Assembly: GCA_035626815.1 (NCBI GenBank)
Contig: DASPMY010000049.1
Location: forward strand, 124,001 to 188,000
Direction: 5' to 3'
DNA length: 64,000 bases
DNA from: Croceibacterium_A sp035626815
Lineage (GTDB): Bacteria; Pseudomonadota; Alphaproteobacteria; Sphingomonadales; Sphingomonadaceae
The translations under genes and the position numbers were made by a program. Below are positions 52,003 through 60,299 of this stretch, in pieces (position 1 is the first letter of the stretch; every line of letters begins with the position of its first letter). Under the pieces are notes generated by a model. It saw nothing but the letters and a program-made list of their open reading frames with translations. It was not told the origin of the DNA and searched no databases.

Positions 52003-52977
52003 TCAGTCGGTCAGCTGGCGCGGCAGCTTGAAGATCATCTTCTCCTCGGCGGTGACGAGCGTGTGCTCCTCGACCGCGCGCCACTCGCCGAGCCGCTCGA
52101 CGACTTCGCGGACCAGCTTCTCGGGCGCCGAGGCGCCGGCGGTGAGGCCGACGGTGGCCACCCCTTCGAGCCACGCCGGATCGATGTCCGAAGCGCGCTG
52201 GATCAGCCGGGCGGCGGTGCCCATGCGCTCGGCGACCTCGACGAGGCGCACCGAGTTTGACGAGTTGGGCGCGCCGATCACCAGCACCAGATCGCTGTCG
52301 GCGGCGATCTGCTTGACCGCCGCCTGGCGGTTGGAGGTGGCGTAGCAGATGTCCTCCGCCTTGGGCCCGACGACGTGCGGATAGCGGGCGCGCAGCGCGG
52401 CGACAATCTGCGCGGTGTCGTCGACCGACAGCGTGGTTTGCGTCAGGAACGCGAGCGGCGCATCCGACGCGAACGCCAGCTCGGCGACGTCGGCGACCGT
52501 CTCGATCACCGTCATCGCCCCTTCGGGCACCTGGCCGTAAGTGCCGATCGCCTCGGGGTGGCCGCGGTGGCCGATGAAGACGATGTGCCGGCCAGCCTCG
52601 ATCTGCCGCTCGGCCTGGCGATGGACCTTGCTGACCAGCGGGCAGGTGGCGTCGAGGTAGCCGAGCCCGCGGCGCTGCGCCTCGGCGGGGACCGCCTTGG
52701 GCACGCCGTGGGCGCTGAACACCACCGGGAACCCGTCGGGCACCTCGTCGAGCTCCTCGACGAACACCGCCCCCTTAGCCTTGAGGCTGTCGACGACGTA
52801 GCGGTTGTGGACGATCTCGTGGCGCACGTAGACCGGCGGGCCGTAGCGCTCGAGCGCCCGCTCGACGATCTCGATCGCCCGGTCGACGCCGGCGCAGAAC
52901 CCGCGCGGCGCGGCGATCAGCACCGTCAGCGGCGGCTTGACGGCGGTCGAAGCGGCGGTCTGAAAGGGGGCGTTCAT
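52003..52977 (-). CDS. ispH: 4-hydroxy-3-methylbut-2-enyl diphosphate reductase
   Basis: 324-aa [4Fe-4S] enzyme, last step of the MEP isoprenoid pathway. The three cluster cysteines are C28 (APRGFCAGVDRAI), C112 (LDATCPLV) and C211 (EDICYATSNRQ). HEIVHN and FSAHGVP give the substrate-binding histidines; the SSNS motif is present. Leads the ispH–thrB–rnhA unit. Confidence 0.97.
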   Translation of the reverse strand: MNAPFQTAASTAVKPPLTVLIAAPRGFCAGVDRAIEIVERALERYGPPVYVRHEIVHNRYVVDSLKAKGAVFVEELDEVPDGFPVVFSAHGVPKAVPAEAQRRGLGYLDATCPLVSKVHRQAERQIEAGRHIVFIGHRGHPEAIGTYGQVPEGAMTVIETVADVAELAFASDAPLAFLTQTTLSVDDTAQIVAALRARYPHVVGPKAEDICYATSNRQAAVKQIAADSDLVLVIGAPNSSNSVRLVEVAERMGTAARLIQRASDIDPAWLEGVATVGLTAGASAPEKLVREVVERLGEWRAVEEHTLVTAEEKMIFKLPRQLTD

Positions 52978-53052
52978 CGGCGCCGCTCTAGCGGTTGTGA
53001 GGTCGCAACGAAAGGGCTAGGGCCTGCGGCTCCACTTGGACAAGGGATGAAG

Positions 53053-53703
53053 ATGACCGCTCGCAAAGCGCTGCTTGCCGCAACCGTCGCCGCCGCCGCG
53101 CTGGCCGGCTGCGCCCGGTCGGGCGAAATCGTCGTCGAGCAGGGCGTCGGGATCACCGCGTTGCGCACCGTGTGCCCGGCGGTCGGCGTGCCGGACTACA
53201 CCGGCGACGTGACGCTGTTCTCGCCCGCCGGGGCGCGGACGCTCGAGGCGCTCGACCTGTCGGCGGCGATCACCAACGTCCGCAGCCAGTGCAACGACAG
53301 CGGCGACCAGGTCTACGCCACCGCGACGTTCGACGTGATCGCCCAGCGGCGCGACTGGCGCGGGGCGCGCTCGGTCACCTTGCCGTACTACTCCACGGTC
53401 GTGCGCGGCGGCAGCTCGGTCGTCGCCAAGCGGCTCGGCTCGGTCACGATCAATTTCGCCGACGGGCAGGACCGGGCGTACGCCAGCGGCACCGCCGGGG
53501 CCTACATCGACCGCGCCGCGGCGACGCTGCCCGACGACATCCGCGAGCGGATCACCCGCCGGCGCAAGGTCGGCGACGAGGAAGCGGCGATCGACCCGCT
53601 CACCGAGCCCGACGTCCGCGCCGCGGTCGCCCGCGCCAGCTTCGAGCTGCTGATCGGGTTCCAGCTGACCGACGAGCAGCTGGCCTACAACGCCACGCGG
53701 TAG
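53053..53703 (+). CDS. Putative lipoprotein of unknown function
   Basis: 216-aa protein with signal peptide and lipobox LAGC (C20). The mature part has two Cys (RTVCPAVGVPDYTGDV and VRSQCNDSG) and a beta-rich pattern; the C-terminal third is charged helix (IRERITRRRKVGDEEA). No family recognised with confidence. Start at ATG 53053, which has AAGGG 6 nt upstream; ATG 53047 is also in frame but abuts that site. Divergent from ispH, 37 nt before argS. Confidence 0.78.
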   Translation: MTARKALLAATVAAAALAGCARSGEIVVEQGVGITALRTVCPAVGVPDYTGDVTLFSPAGARTLEALDLSAAITNVRSQCNDSGDQVYATATFDVIAQRRDWRGARSVTLPYYSTVVRGGSSVVAKRLGSVTINFADGQDRAYASGTAGAYIDRAAATLPDDIRERITRRRKVGDEEAAIDPLTEPDVRAAVARASFELLIGFQLTDEQLAYNATR

Positions 53704-53740
53704 TTTCGCGGCGTCCGCAAACCGGCTAACGGGCCGGCGC

Positions 53741-55477
53741 ATGGACCAGCCCGAGACCCTTTACGCCGCCTTCGCCGGCAAGATCGACGCCGCGCTCGCC
53801 GCCCTCGAGCGCGAGGCGGTGCTGCCGGCCGGCACGCCGCGCGATGCGGTCAGCGTCGAGCCGCCGCGCGACCCGGCGCACGGCGATCTCGCGACCAACG
53901 CGGCGATGGTCCTCGCCAAGCCGGCGAAGGCCAATCCGCGCGCGCTTGCCGAGCGCATCGTCGCACAGCTCGCCGCCGACCCCAGTGTCGACAGCGCCGA
54001 GATTGCCGGCCCCGGCTTCATCAACTTGCGCCTCGGCTCCGCCGTGTGGCTCGCCGAGCTGCGCGCGATCGCCGCGCTCGGCGCCGACTACGGCCGGTCG
54101 GCGATGGGCGCGGGGCGGACGGTCAACGTCGAGTACGTCTCGGCTAACCCGACCGGACCGATGCACATGGGCCACTGCCGTGGCGCGGTCGTCGGCGACG
54201 CGCTCGCCGCGCTGCTCGAGTTCGCCGGGCACGCGGTAGTCCGCGAGTACTACGTCAACGATGCCGGGGCGCAGGTGCAGACGCTCGCCCGCTCGGCGCA
54301 CTTGCGCTACCGCGAGGCCCTCGGCGAGGAGATCGGCGAGATTCCCGAGGGGTACTACCCGGGCGATTACCTCGTACCGGTCGGCCAGGCGCTGGCGGCC
54401 GAGTTCGGCGAGCGCTACGCCGCCGCGCCCGAGAGCGACTGGCTCGACCTGTTCCGCGAGAAGGCCGTGGCGGCGATGATGGAGATGATCCGCTGCGACC
54501 TGGCGCTTCTCGGCATCCATCACGACGTGTTCTCCTCCGAGGCCACGCTGCAGGCCGAGCGCAAGCCCGAGGCGGCCGAGTCGTGGATGCGCGAGCACGG
54601 CCTGGTGTTCGACGGCATGCTCGAGGCGCCCAAGGGCAAGACCCCCGAGGACTGGGAGGCCGTCGAGCTGCCGCTGTTCCGCTCAACCCGCTTCGGCGAC
54701 GACCAGGACCGGCCGATCCGCAAGAGCGACGGCAGCTGGACCTATTTCGGCGCGGATCTCGCCTACCACATGCAGAAGGCCGCCGCGGCCGACGAGCTGA
54801 TCGACATCTGGGGCGCCGACCATGCCGGGACCGTCAAGCGCATCAAGGCGGCGGTCGCGGCGCTTTCGGAAGGGCAGGGCAAGCCGATCCCGTTCGATGT
54901 CAAGCTGGTGCAGATGGTCCAGCTGCTGCGCGGCGGCGAGCCGGTCAAGATGTCGAAGCGCGCGGGTACGTTCGTGACGCTGGCCGACGTCGTCGGCGAG
55001 GTCGGCAAGGACGTCGTCCGCTTCACCATGCTGACGCGCAAGCCCGAGGCGCAGATGGACTTCGACTTCGCCAAGGTGGTCGAGGCGTCGAAGGATAATC
55101 CCGTCTTCTACGTCCAGTACGCGCACGCCCGCATCCATTCGACGCTGCGCAAGGCCGAGGTCGCGCCGTCCGACGCCGCGCTCGACCGGCTCGGGCCCGA
55201 CGAGCTGGCGCTGGTCAAGCTCGCCGCGCAGTTTCCGCGCGAGGTCGAGGCGGCGGCCAAGGCGCGCGAGCCGCACCGCATCGCCTTCTACCTCCACGAC
55301 CTGGCGAGCGCGTTCCACGCGTTCTGGAACATGGGTAATGACGATCCGGCCAAGCGCATCATCGTGGCACACGACGGCGAGCTGACCGCCGGCCGGCTTT
55401 TCCTCGCCAGCCAAATCGGGCAGGTAATTCGTAACGGCCTTGCGATATTGGGGGTGCAGGCAGTCGAGGAGCTGTAG
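53741..55477 (+). CDS. argS: Arginyl-tRNA synthetase
   Basis: 578-aa class I synthetase. An Add-1 N-terminal domain precedes the HIGH-equivalent SANPTGPMHMGHCRGAVVGD (~129-148) and KMSKR (in VKMSKRAGTFVTL); the DALR anticodon-binding domain ends with VIRNGLAILGV. First gene of the argS–SPOR–nagZ–scpA–scpB–tatABC run; 2 nt separate it from the SPOR gene. Confidence 0.97.
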   Translation: MDQPETLYAAFAGKIDAALAALEREAVLPAGTPRDAVSVEPPRDPAHGDLATNAAMVLAKPAKANPRALAERIVAQLAADPSVDSAEIAGPGFINLRLGSAVWLAELRAIAALGADYGRSAMGAGRTVNVEYVSANPTGPMHMGHCRGAVVGDALAALLEFAGHAVVREYYVNDAGAQVQTLARSAHLRYREALGEEIGEIPEGYYPGDYLVPVGQALAAEFGERYAAAPESDWLDLFREKAVAAMMEMIRCDLALLGIHHDVFSSEATLQAERKPEAAESWMREHGLVFDGMLEAPKGKTPEDWEAVELPLFRSTRFGDDQDRPIRKSDGSWTYFGADLAYHMQKAAAADELIDIWGADHAGTVKRIKAAVAALSEGQGKPIPFDVKLVQMVQLLRGGEPVKMSKRAGTFVTLADVVGEVGKDVVRFTMLTRKPEAQMDFDFAKVVEASKDNPVFYVQYAHARIHSTLRKAEVAPSDAALDRLGPDELALVKLAAQFPREVEAAAKAREPHRIAFYLHDLASAFHAFWNMGNDDPAKRIIVAHDGELTAGRLFLASQIGQVIRNGLAILGVQAVEEL

Positions 55478-55479
55478 CG

Positions 55480-56151
55480 ATGCCGGGGGACGACGACGAG
55501 CTGGAGGCGGAGGAGCAGCTGGCGCTGGCGGGCGGCGACGAGCGCCTGCCGTGGCTCGAATCCGACGACGACTACGAGCAGCCGGGCGTGGATACCGGTC
55601 GTATCATGGCGTTCGCCGCGGTCGGCTTGCTGGCGGTGGTCCTGGTCGTCGGGGCGCTGTGGTGGTTCACCCGCGACAGCCGCGATGTCGAGCTGGTCGC
55701 CGACGGCAGCACGATCGAGGCGCCCGACGAGCCCTACCGCACCCGCCCGGACGATCCCGGCGGCCGCCAGGTCGAAGGCACCGGCCAGACCAGCTTCGAG
55801 GTCGCCGAGGGCGAGCAGGTCGAAGGCCGCATCGCCGCCGGCAGCATCCCGGCGCCGAGCATCGACCGCGAGCAGGCGCAGGCGGGCGGCGCGGCAACTG
55901 CGCCCGCGCCATCGGGCGGCATCGGCGTCCAGGTCGGCGCCTATTCGACGCGCGAGGCCGCCGAAGCGGGCTGGTCGCAGCTCGCCGGCCGGTTCGAGCC
56001 GCTGCAGGGCCGCAGCCACCGCGTGGTCGAAGGCACGGTCGACGGCGGGCGCATCTACCGCCTGCAGGCGGTGGCCGGCACCGCCGCCGAGGCCGATACG
56101 CTGTGCGGCGCGATCAAGTCCGCCGGCGGGGACTGCCAGGTCAAGCGCTGA
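55480..56151 (+). CDS. SPOR domain-containing membrane protein
   Basis: 223-aa bitopic protein. An acidic cytoplasmic N-terminus (DDDELEAEEQL), one TM helix (MAFAAVGLLAVVLVVGALWWF, ~43-63), a disordered periplasmic linker and a C-terminal SPOR domain (~148-223; VQVGAYSTREAAEAGWSQLA … YRLQAVAGTAAEADTLCGAI) that binds denuded peptidoglycan at the septum. Probably a cell-division accessory protein. A GC hairpin (GGCCGC-TC-GCGGCC) follows its stop, then 107 nt to nagZ. Confidence 0.92.
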   Translation: MPGDDDELEAEEQLALAGGDERLPWLESDDDYEQPGVDTGRIMAFAAVGLLAVVLVVGALWWFTRDSRDVELVADGSTIEAPDEPYRTRPDDPGGRQVEGTGQTSFEVAEGEQVEGRIAAGSIPAPSIDREQAQAGGAATAPAPSGGIGVQVGAYSTREAAEAGWSQLAGRFEPLQGRSHRVVEGTVDGGRIYRLQAVAGTAAEADTLCGAIKSAGGDCQVKR

Positions 56152-56272
56152 CGGCCGCTCGCGGCCGGCTGGCTATCGCAGCCCCACCCGCGCGCTACGG
56201 AGTGGTTACTGTCCACACCGCTCGCCGGGGGCAAACTTGCCCGGCCGCGGCTTTCCTGCGAATCTCCGCGGC

Positions 56273-57289
56273 ATGACGCCCGCGATCTTCGGCCTGGCCG
56301 GTCATGCGCTGACCGACGACGAACGCGCATTCTTCCGCGACGCCGACCCGGCGGGATACATCCTGTTCGGCCGCAATGTGCAGGACCGGGCGCAGCTCAG
56401 GGCGCTGACCGACGAACTACGCGCGATCCACGGGCGCGACCGGCTGCTGGTCTCGATCGACCAGGAAGGCGGCCGCGTGGCGCGGATGAAGCCGCCCGAA
56501 TGGGACGCGTTTCCTCCGGGCGAGGCGTTCGCGAGGCTGTGGCAGGTCGCCCCGGCGAGCGCGATCGAGGCGGCGCGGGCGAATGCCGAGGCGTTAGGCC
56601 ACGATCTCGCCGAGGTCGGGATAACGGTCGACTACCTGCCGCTGCTCGACGTGCGCCAGCCGGGCGCGCACGACGTGATCGGCGACCGCGCGCTCGGCAG
56701 CGAGCCGATGCAGGTCGCCGCGCTCGGGCGCGCGGTGCTCGACGGGCTGGCGCGCGGCGGGGTCACCGGCTGCGTCAAGCACATGCCCGGCCACGGCCGC
56801 GCCGGGGCCGACAGCCACAAGGAGCTGCCGACCGTCGAGGCGAGCGAGGCCGAGCTCGAGCGCGACCTCGAGCCGTTCCGCACGCTGCGCGATGCGCCGA
56901 TCGGGATGACCGCGCACGTGCGCTACACGGCGTGGGACGCGGACAATCCGGGCACCCTGTCGCCGGTCGTAGTGAACGCGGTGATCCGCGGCCGGATCGG
57001 CTTTTCCGGACTGCTGCTGACCGACGACATCGACATGGCCGCGCTCGACGGCTCGGTGCCCGAGCGGGCCGAGCGAGCGATCGCGGCGGGTTGCGACATT
57101 GTCCTCAATTGCTGGGCGAGGATGGACGACATGATCGGCATCGCCGAGCGGTTGCCGGCCCTGGGGGAGGCCGGGGCGGGACGGCTCGAGCGCGCGCTGG
57201 CGGCGAGCGGCGAGGCGGTGGCGGCCGACCGCGCGCAGCTCGTCGCCAAGCGCGACGCGCTGCTCGACCTGGCGAGGAACCTCGCATGA
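56273..57289 (+). CDS. nagZ: Beta-N-acetylhexosaminidase NagZ (GH3)
   Basis: 338-aa cytoplasmic glycosidase removing N-acetylglucosamine from muropeptides in peptidoglycan recycling. GH3 signatures: IDQEGGRVARMK, the GlcNAc-binding KHMPGHGRAGADSHKELPT (~169-187) with the catalytic His, and nucleophile Asp in LLTDDIDMAAL. ATG 56273; the stop overlaps scpA by ATGA. Confidence 0.95.
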   Translation: MTPAIFGLAGHALTDDERAFFRDADPAGYILFGRNVQDRAQLRALTDELRAIHGRDRLLVSIDQEGGRVARMKPPEWDAFPPGEAFARLWQVAPASAIEAARANAEALGHDLAEVGITVDYLPLLDVRQPGAHDVIGDRALGSEPMQVAALGRAVLDGLARGGVTGCVKHMPGHGRAGADSHKELPTVEASEAELERDLEPFRTLRDAPIGMTAHVRYTAWDADNPGTLSPVVVNAVIRGRIGFSGLLLTDDIDMAALDGSVPERAERAIAAGCDIVLNCWARMDDMIGIAERLPALGEAGAGRLERALAASGEAVAADRAQLVAKRDALLDLARNLA

Positions 57290-58092
57290 CCGACACCGAC
57301 GGCCTCTTGTTCGAGCCCGCCGGCGCCGACGCCGACGACTGGGACGGTCCCGGCGCGAGCCCGACGCGCGTCGCGGCGCTCTACCTCGAGCTCGACGGCT
57401 GGGAGGGCCCGCTCGACCTGCTGCTCGACCTTGCCCGGCGGCAGAAGGTCGATCTCAAGGCGATCTCGATCCTCGCGCTGGTCGACCAGTACATCGCCTA
57501 CATCGAGCGGGCCGAGGCATTGCGGCTGGAGATCGCCGCCGATTACCTGGTGATGGCCGCGTGGCTCGCCTACCTCAAGTCGGCGATGCTCCTGCCGAAG
57601 GACGAGCAGGAGGACCCGAGCCCGGAGGAGCTCGCGCTGCGCTTGCAGCTGCGGCTGCAACGGCTGGGCGCGATGCGCGAGGCGGCGGCGCGGCTGCTGG
57701 CGCGCGACCGGGTTGGGCGCGACGTGTTCGTGCGTGGCGTTCCCGAAGGTCTGCGGATAGACCGCAAGAACTTGTGGCAGTGCGATTGGTACTCGCTCGT
57801 CTCGGCCTACGCGGTGGTCAAGGCGCGCAGCGAGCCGGTGGTCCACATGGTCCGCGATCGCCTGGTGATGACGCTCGATTCGGCGATCGACCGCGTCTCG
57901 GCGATGCTCGGCGTGAGGCTCGACTGGATGGAGCTGCGCGACTTCCTGCCGGCCAACGTCGATCCGCGGCTCAAGCGTTCCGCGCTCGCCTCGAGCTTCG
58001 TCGCCGCGCTCGAGCTGGCGCGGCTTGGCAAGGCCGAGCTCCGCCAGGAGGAAGTGTTCGGGCCGATGCACTTGCGCAGGGTGCCGGCATGA
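57286..58092 (+). CDS. scpA: Segregation and condensation protein A
   Basis: 268-aa kleisin of the SMC–ScpAB condensin. N-terminal helix region FEGPLDLLL-type (LDGWEGPLDLLLDLARRQKVDL) binds SMC; YIAYIERAEALRLEIAADYLVMAAWLAYLKS is the conserved core, and a C-terminal winged helix ends the protein. ATGA overlap with nagZ. Separated from scpB by 112 nt holding an R4 repeat. Confidence 0.95.
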   Translation: MTDTDGLLFEPAGADADDWDGPGASPTRVAALYLELDGWEGPLDLLLDLARRQKVDLKAISILALVDQYIAYIERAEALRLEIAADYLVMAAWLAYLKSAMLLPKDEQEDPSPEELALRLQLRLQRLGAMREAAARLLARDRVGRDVFVRGVPEGLRIDRKNLWQCDWYSLVSAYAVVKARSEPVVHMVRDRLVMTLDSAIDRVSAMLGVRLDWMELRDFLPANVDPRLKRSALASSFVAALELARLGKAELRQEEVFGPMHLRRVPA

Positions 58093-58100
58093 CCGCTTTC

Positions 58101-58190
58101 CGTCGTCATCGCGAGGGGCCGAAGGTCCCGCGGCGATCCAGGGCGGTAATGGGTGACGCTCTGGATTGCTTCGCTCCGGTCGCAAAGACG
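58101..58190. repeat. Palindromic repeat (family R4) between scpA and scpB
   Basis: An imperfect ~90-bp inverted element: outer CGTCATCGCGAGG against CGGTCGCAAAGACG, and inner GCGATCCAGGGCG against CGCTCTGGATTGC. It resembles the dispersed sphingomonad repeats with the phrase CTGGATTGCTTCGC (recollection). It ends 15 nt before the scpB start codon. Confidence 0.7.
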
Positions 58191-58204
58191 CAGGAGGGGG
58201 CACA

Positions 58205-58822
58205 ATGATGGAATGCCCCGACGAGCTGGTCCGCGCGGTCGAGGCGACGCTGTTCGCCGCCGAGGAGCCGATGACCGCCGAGGCGCTCGCCGCCCATCTC
58301 GCCGGGGCCGAAGTGCGGCCCGCGCTGCTCGAGCTCGAGGCGCATTACCGCGGGCGCGGCGTGCGCCTGGTCGAGCGCGGCGGACGCTGGCAGTTCCAGA
58401 CCGCGCCCGACCTCGCCCACCTGCTGCGGCGCGAGCGCGAGCAGGTCCGCAAGCTCAGCCGGGCGGCCACCGAGGTGCTGGCGATCGTCGCCTATCACGA
58501 GCCGGTCAGCCGCGCCGAGATCGAGGCGATCCGCGGGGTGCAGACCAGCCCCGGCACGCTCGACGTGCTGATGGAGGCCGGGTGGGTGCGCGTCGCCGGG
58601 CGGCGCGAGGTGCCGGGGCGGCCGGTGATCTATGCCACTACTCCCGAATTCCTGAGCCATTTCGGCCTCGCCAGCCGCAGGGACCTGCCGGGCATCGACG
58701 AGCTCAAGGCCGCCGGGCTGCTCGACCCGGTCGACGAGGCCTACGACGAGCTGGCTCGCGCCGAACCGGAAGCGGACGAGCCCGAAGCCGCCGCGCTGGA
58801 AAACCCCGAGGAAAGCGCCTAG
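58205..58822 (+). CDS. scpB: Segregation and condensation protein B
   Basis: 205-aa partner of ScpA with two winged-helix domains: VRAVEATLFAAEEPMT at the start, LSRAATEVLAIVAYHEPVSRAEIEAIRG and the GRPVIYATTPEFLSHFGL end are characteristic. ATG 58205 lies after AGGAGGGGG. A variable acidic tail follows. tatA starts 30 nt downstream. Confidence 0.95.
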   Translation: MMECPDELVRAVEATLFAAEEPMTAEALAAHLAGAEVRPALLELEAHYRGRGVRLVERGGRWQFQTAPDLAHLLRREREQVRKLSRAATEVLAIVAYHEPVSRAEIEAIRGVQTSPGTLDVLMEAGWVRVAGRREVPGRPVIYATTPEFLSHFGLASRRDLPGIDELKAAGLLDPVDEAYDELARAEPEADEPEAAALENPEESA

Positions 58823-58851
58823 ACCGGAGTTCAAGCATTCGGAGAGTTGCA

Positions 58852-59082
58852 GTGAAACCCGGTCTGTTCCAGATCCTGATCATCGCCATGCTGATCCTCG
58901 TGTTCTTCGGGCGCGGCAAGATCAGCGAGATGATGGGCGATTTCGGCAAGGGCATCAAAAGCTTCAAGCGCGGGCTCGACGAAGGCGACGCCCCCGCCGC
59001 TGCGGCGCGCCTCGAAGGGCCGGGCCCGGCGGCCCAGCCCGTGACCGAAGCCGCCGCCGATGCGCGTCCGGCCGCCGACTAA
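58852..59082 (+). CDS. tatA: Twin-arginine translocase subunit TatA
   Basis: 76-aa subunit forming the Tat translocation pore. One N-terminal TM helix (ILIIAMLILVFFGRGKI), the FG hinge, then the amphipathic helix MMGDFGKGIKSFKRGLDE and an A/P-rich tail. GTG start with GGAGAG ~7 nt upstream. First of tatABC. Confidence 0.94.
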   Translation: MKPGLFQILIIAMLILVFFGRGKISEMMGDFGKGIKSFKRGLDEGDAPAAAARLEGPGPAAQPVTEAAADARPAAD

Positions 59083-59104
59083 CCCCTAGCCGGGGGCGCC
59101 GCCC

Positions 59105-59485
59105 ATGTTCGATGTCGGCCCGACCGAGCTGCTGCTCATCGTCATCGTGGCGGTGATCGTCATCGGCCCCAAGGACCTGCCGCTGGCGCTGCGCACCGCG
59201 GGCAAGTGGATCGGCAAGATGCGCAAGATCTCCGGCCATTTCCGCGCCGGGCTCGACACGATGATCCGCGAGGCCGAGATGGAGGAGCTCGAGGCCAAGT
59301 GGAAGGCGCAGAACGAGAAGATCATGCGCGAGCATCCGGCGGGCGGCCCGGTCGAGATGGAGCCGACCGGCGCTTATCCGCCACCTCCGGCGGCGGCCGC
59401 CGAAGCCCGCGCCGCCGAGCCGCTCCCGAACGAACCGGCGCCGGACGCGCCGCCGCCGGCGCCGGGCGCGGCGCCGCCGCAGTAG
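59105..59485 (+). CDS. tatB: Twin-arginine translocase subunit TatB
   Basis: 126-aa Tat substrate-recognition subunit. TM helix ELLLIVIVAVIVIGPKDLP with the TatB-typical GPKDLP hinge, an amphipathic helix (ALRTAGKWIGKMRKISGHFRAG) and a long Ala/Pro/Glu-rich tail. 22 nt after tatA and 7 nt before tatC. Confidence 0.94.
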   Translation: MFDVGPTELLLIVIVAVIVIGPKDLPLALRTAGKWIGKMRKISGHFRAGLDTMIREAEMEELEAKWKAQNEKIMREHPAGGPVEMEPTGAYPPPPAAAAEARAAEPLPNEPAPDAPPPAPGAAPPQ

Positions 59486-59492
59486 GTTCGCC

Positions 59493-60299
59493 ATGGCCCT
59501 CAAGCTCAAGGACATCGACGACACGCAGACGCCGCTGCTCGACCACCTGATCGAGCTGCGCGGCCGGCTGGTCCGCTGCGTGCTGGCGCTGGCGGTGGCG
59601 TTCGCCGGGTGCCTCTATTTCGCCAAGCCTATCTTCGCGATCCTCGTCCGCCCGCTGGCGGACGCCTTCCCCCCCGGCGAAGGCAAGCTCGTCTATACCA
59701 AGCTCTACGAGGCGTTCTTCGTCGAGATCAAGGTGGCGCTGTTCGCGGCGTTCCTGGTCAGCTTCCCGATCATCGCCAACCAGCTTTGGGCGTTCGTCGC
59801 GCCCGGACTCTACGCGCGCGAGAAGAAGGCCTTCCTGCCATTCCTTTTCGCCACCCCGGTGCTGTTCGCCGCCGGTGCCTCGTTGGCCTATTTCGTGGTC
59901 ATGCCGACCGCATTCACCTGGTTCCTCGGCTTCGAGGGCGAGACCGCCGGGCTCGAGCAGGAAGCGCTGCCGGCGATGGGCGAGTATCTCGACCTGGTGA
60001 TGCACTTCATCCTCGCCTTCGGGATCAGCTTCCTGCTGCCGGTGCTGCTGCTGCTACTCAACCGCGCCGGGCTGGTGACGCGCGAGCAGCTGGCGAAGTC
60101 GCGGCGCTACGTCATCGTGGGCATCTTCATCGTCGCCGCGCTAGCCACGCCGCCCGACGTGATCTCGCAATTGATCCTGGCGATCCCGCTGATGATCCTG
60201 TTCGAGGGCTCGCTGCTGCTGATGAAGCCCGCGGCGAAGATCGCCGACGAGGCCAAGGCGGCGGGCGACTCCGCGGAAACGCCGCCGGCCGCGTCCTAG
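59493..60299 (+). CDS. tatC: Twin-arginine translocase subunit TatC
   Basis: 268-aa, six-TM receptor for twin-arginine signal peptides. Conserved N-terminus TPLLDHLIELRGRLVRC with the critical Glu, and the periplasmic/TM blocks FFVEIKVALFAAFLVSFP, QLWAFVAPGLYAREKKAFLPF and ATPPDVISQLILAIPLMILFE. Its 3' end overlaps the convergent amidohydrolase gene by 4 nt. Confidence 0.96.
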   Translation: MALKLKDIDDTQTPLLDHLIELRGRLVRCVLALAVAFAGCLYFAKPIFAILVRPLADAFPPGEGKLVYTKLYEAFFVEIKVALFAAFLVSFPIIANQLWAFVAPGLYAREKKAFLPFLFATPVLFAAGASLAYFVVMPTAFTWFLGFEGETAGLEQEALPAMGEYLDLVMHFILAFGISFLLPVLLLLLNRAGLVTREQLAKSRRYVIVGIFIVAALATPPDVISQLILAIPLMILFEGSLLLMKPAAKIADEAKAAGDSAETPPAAS

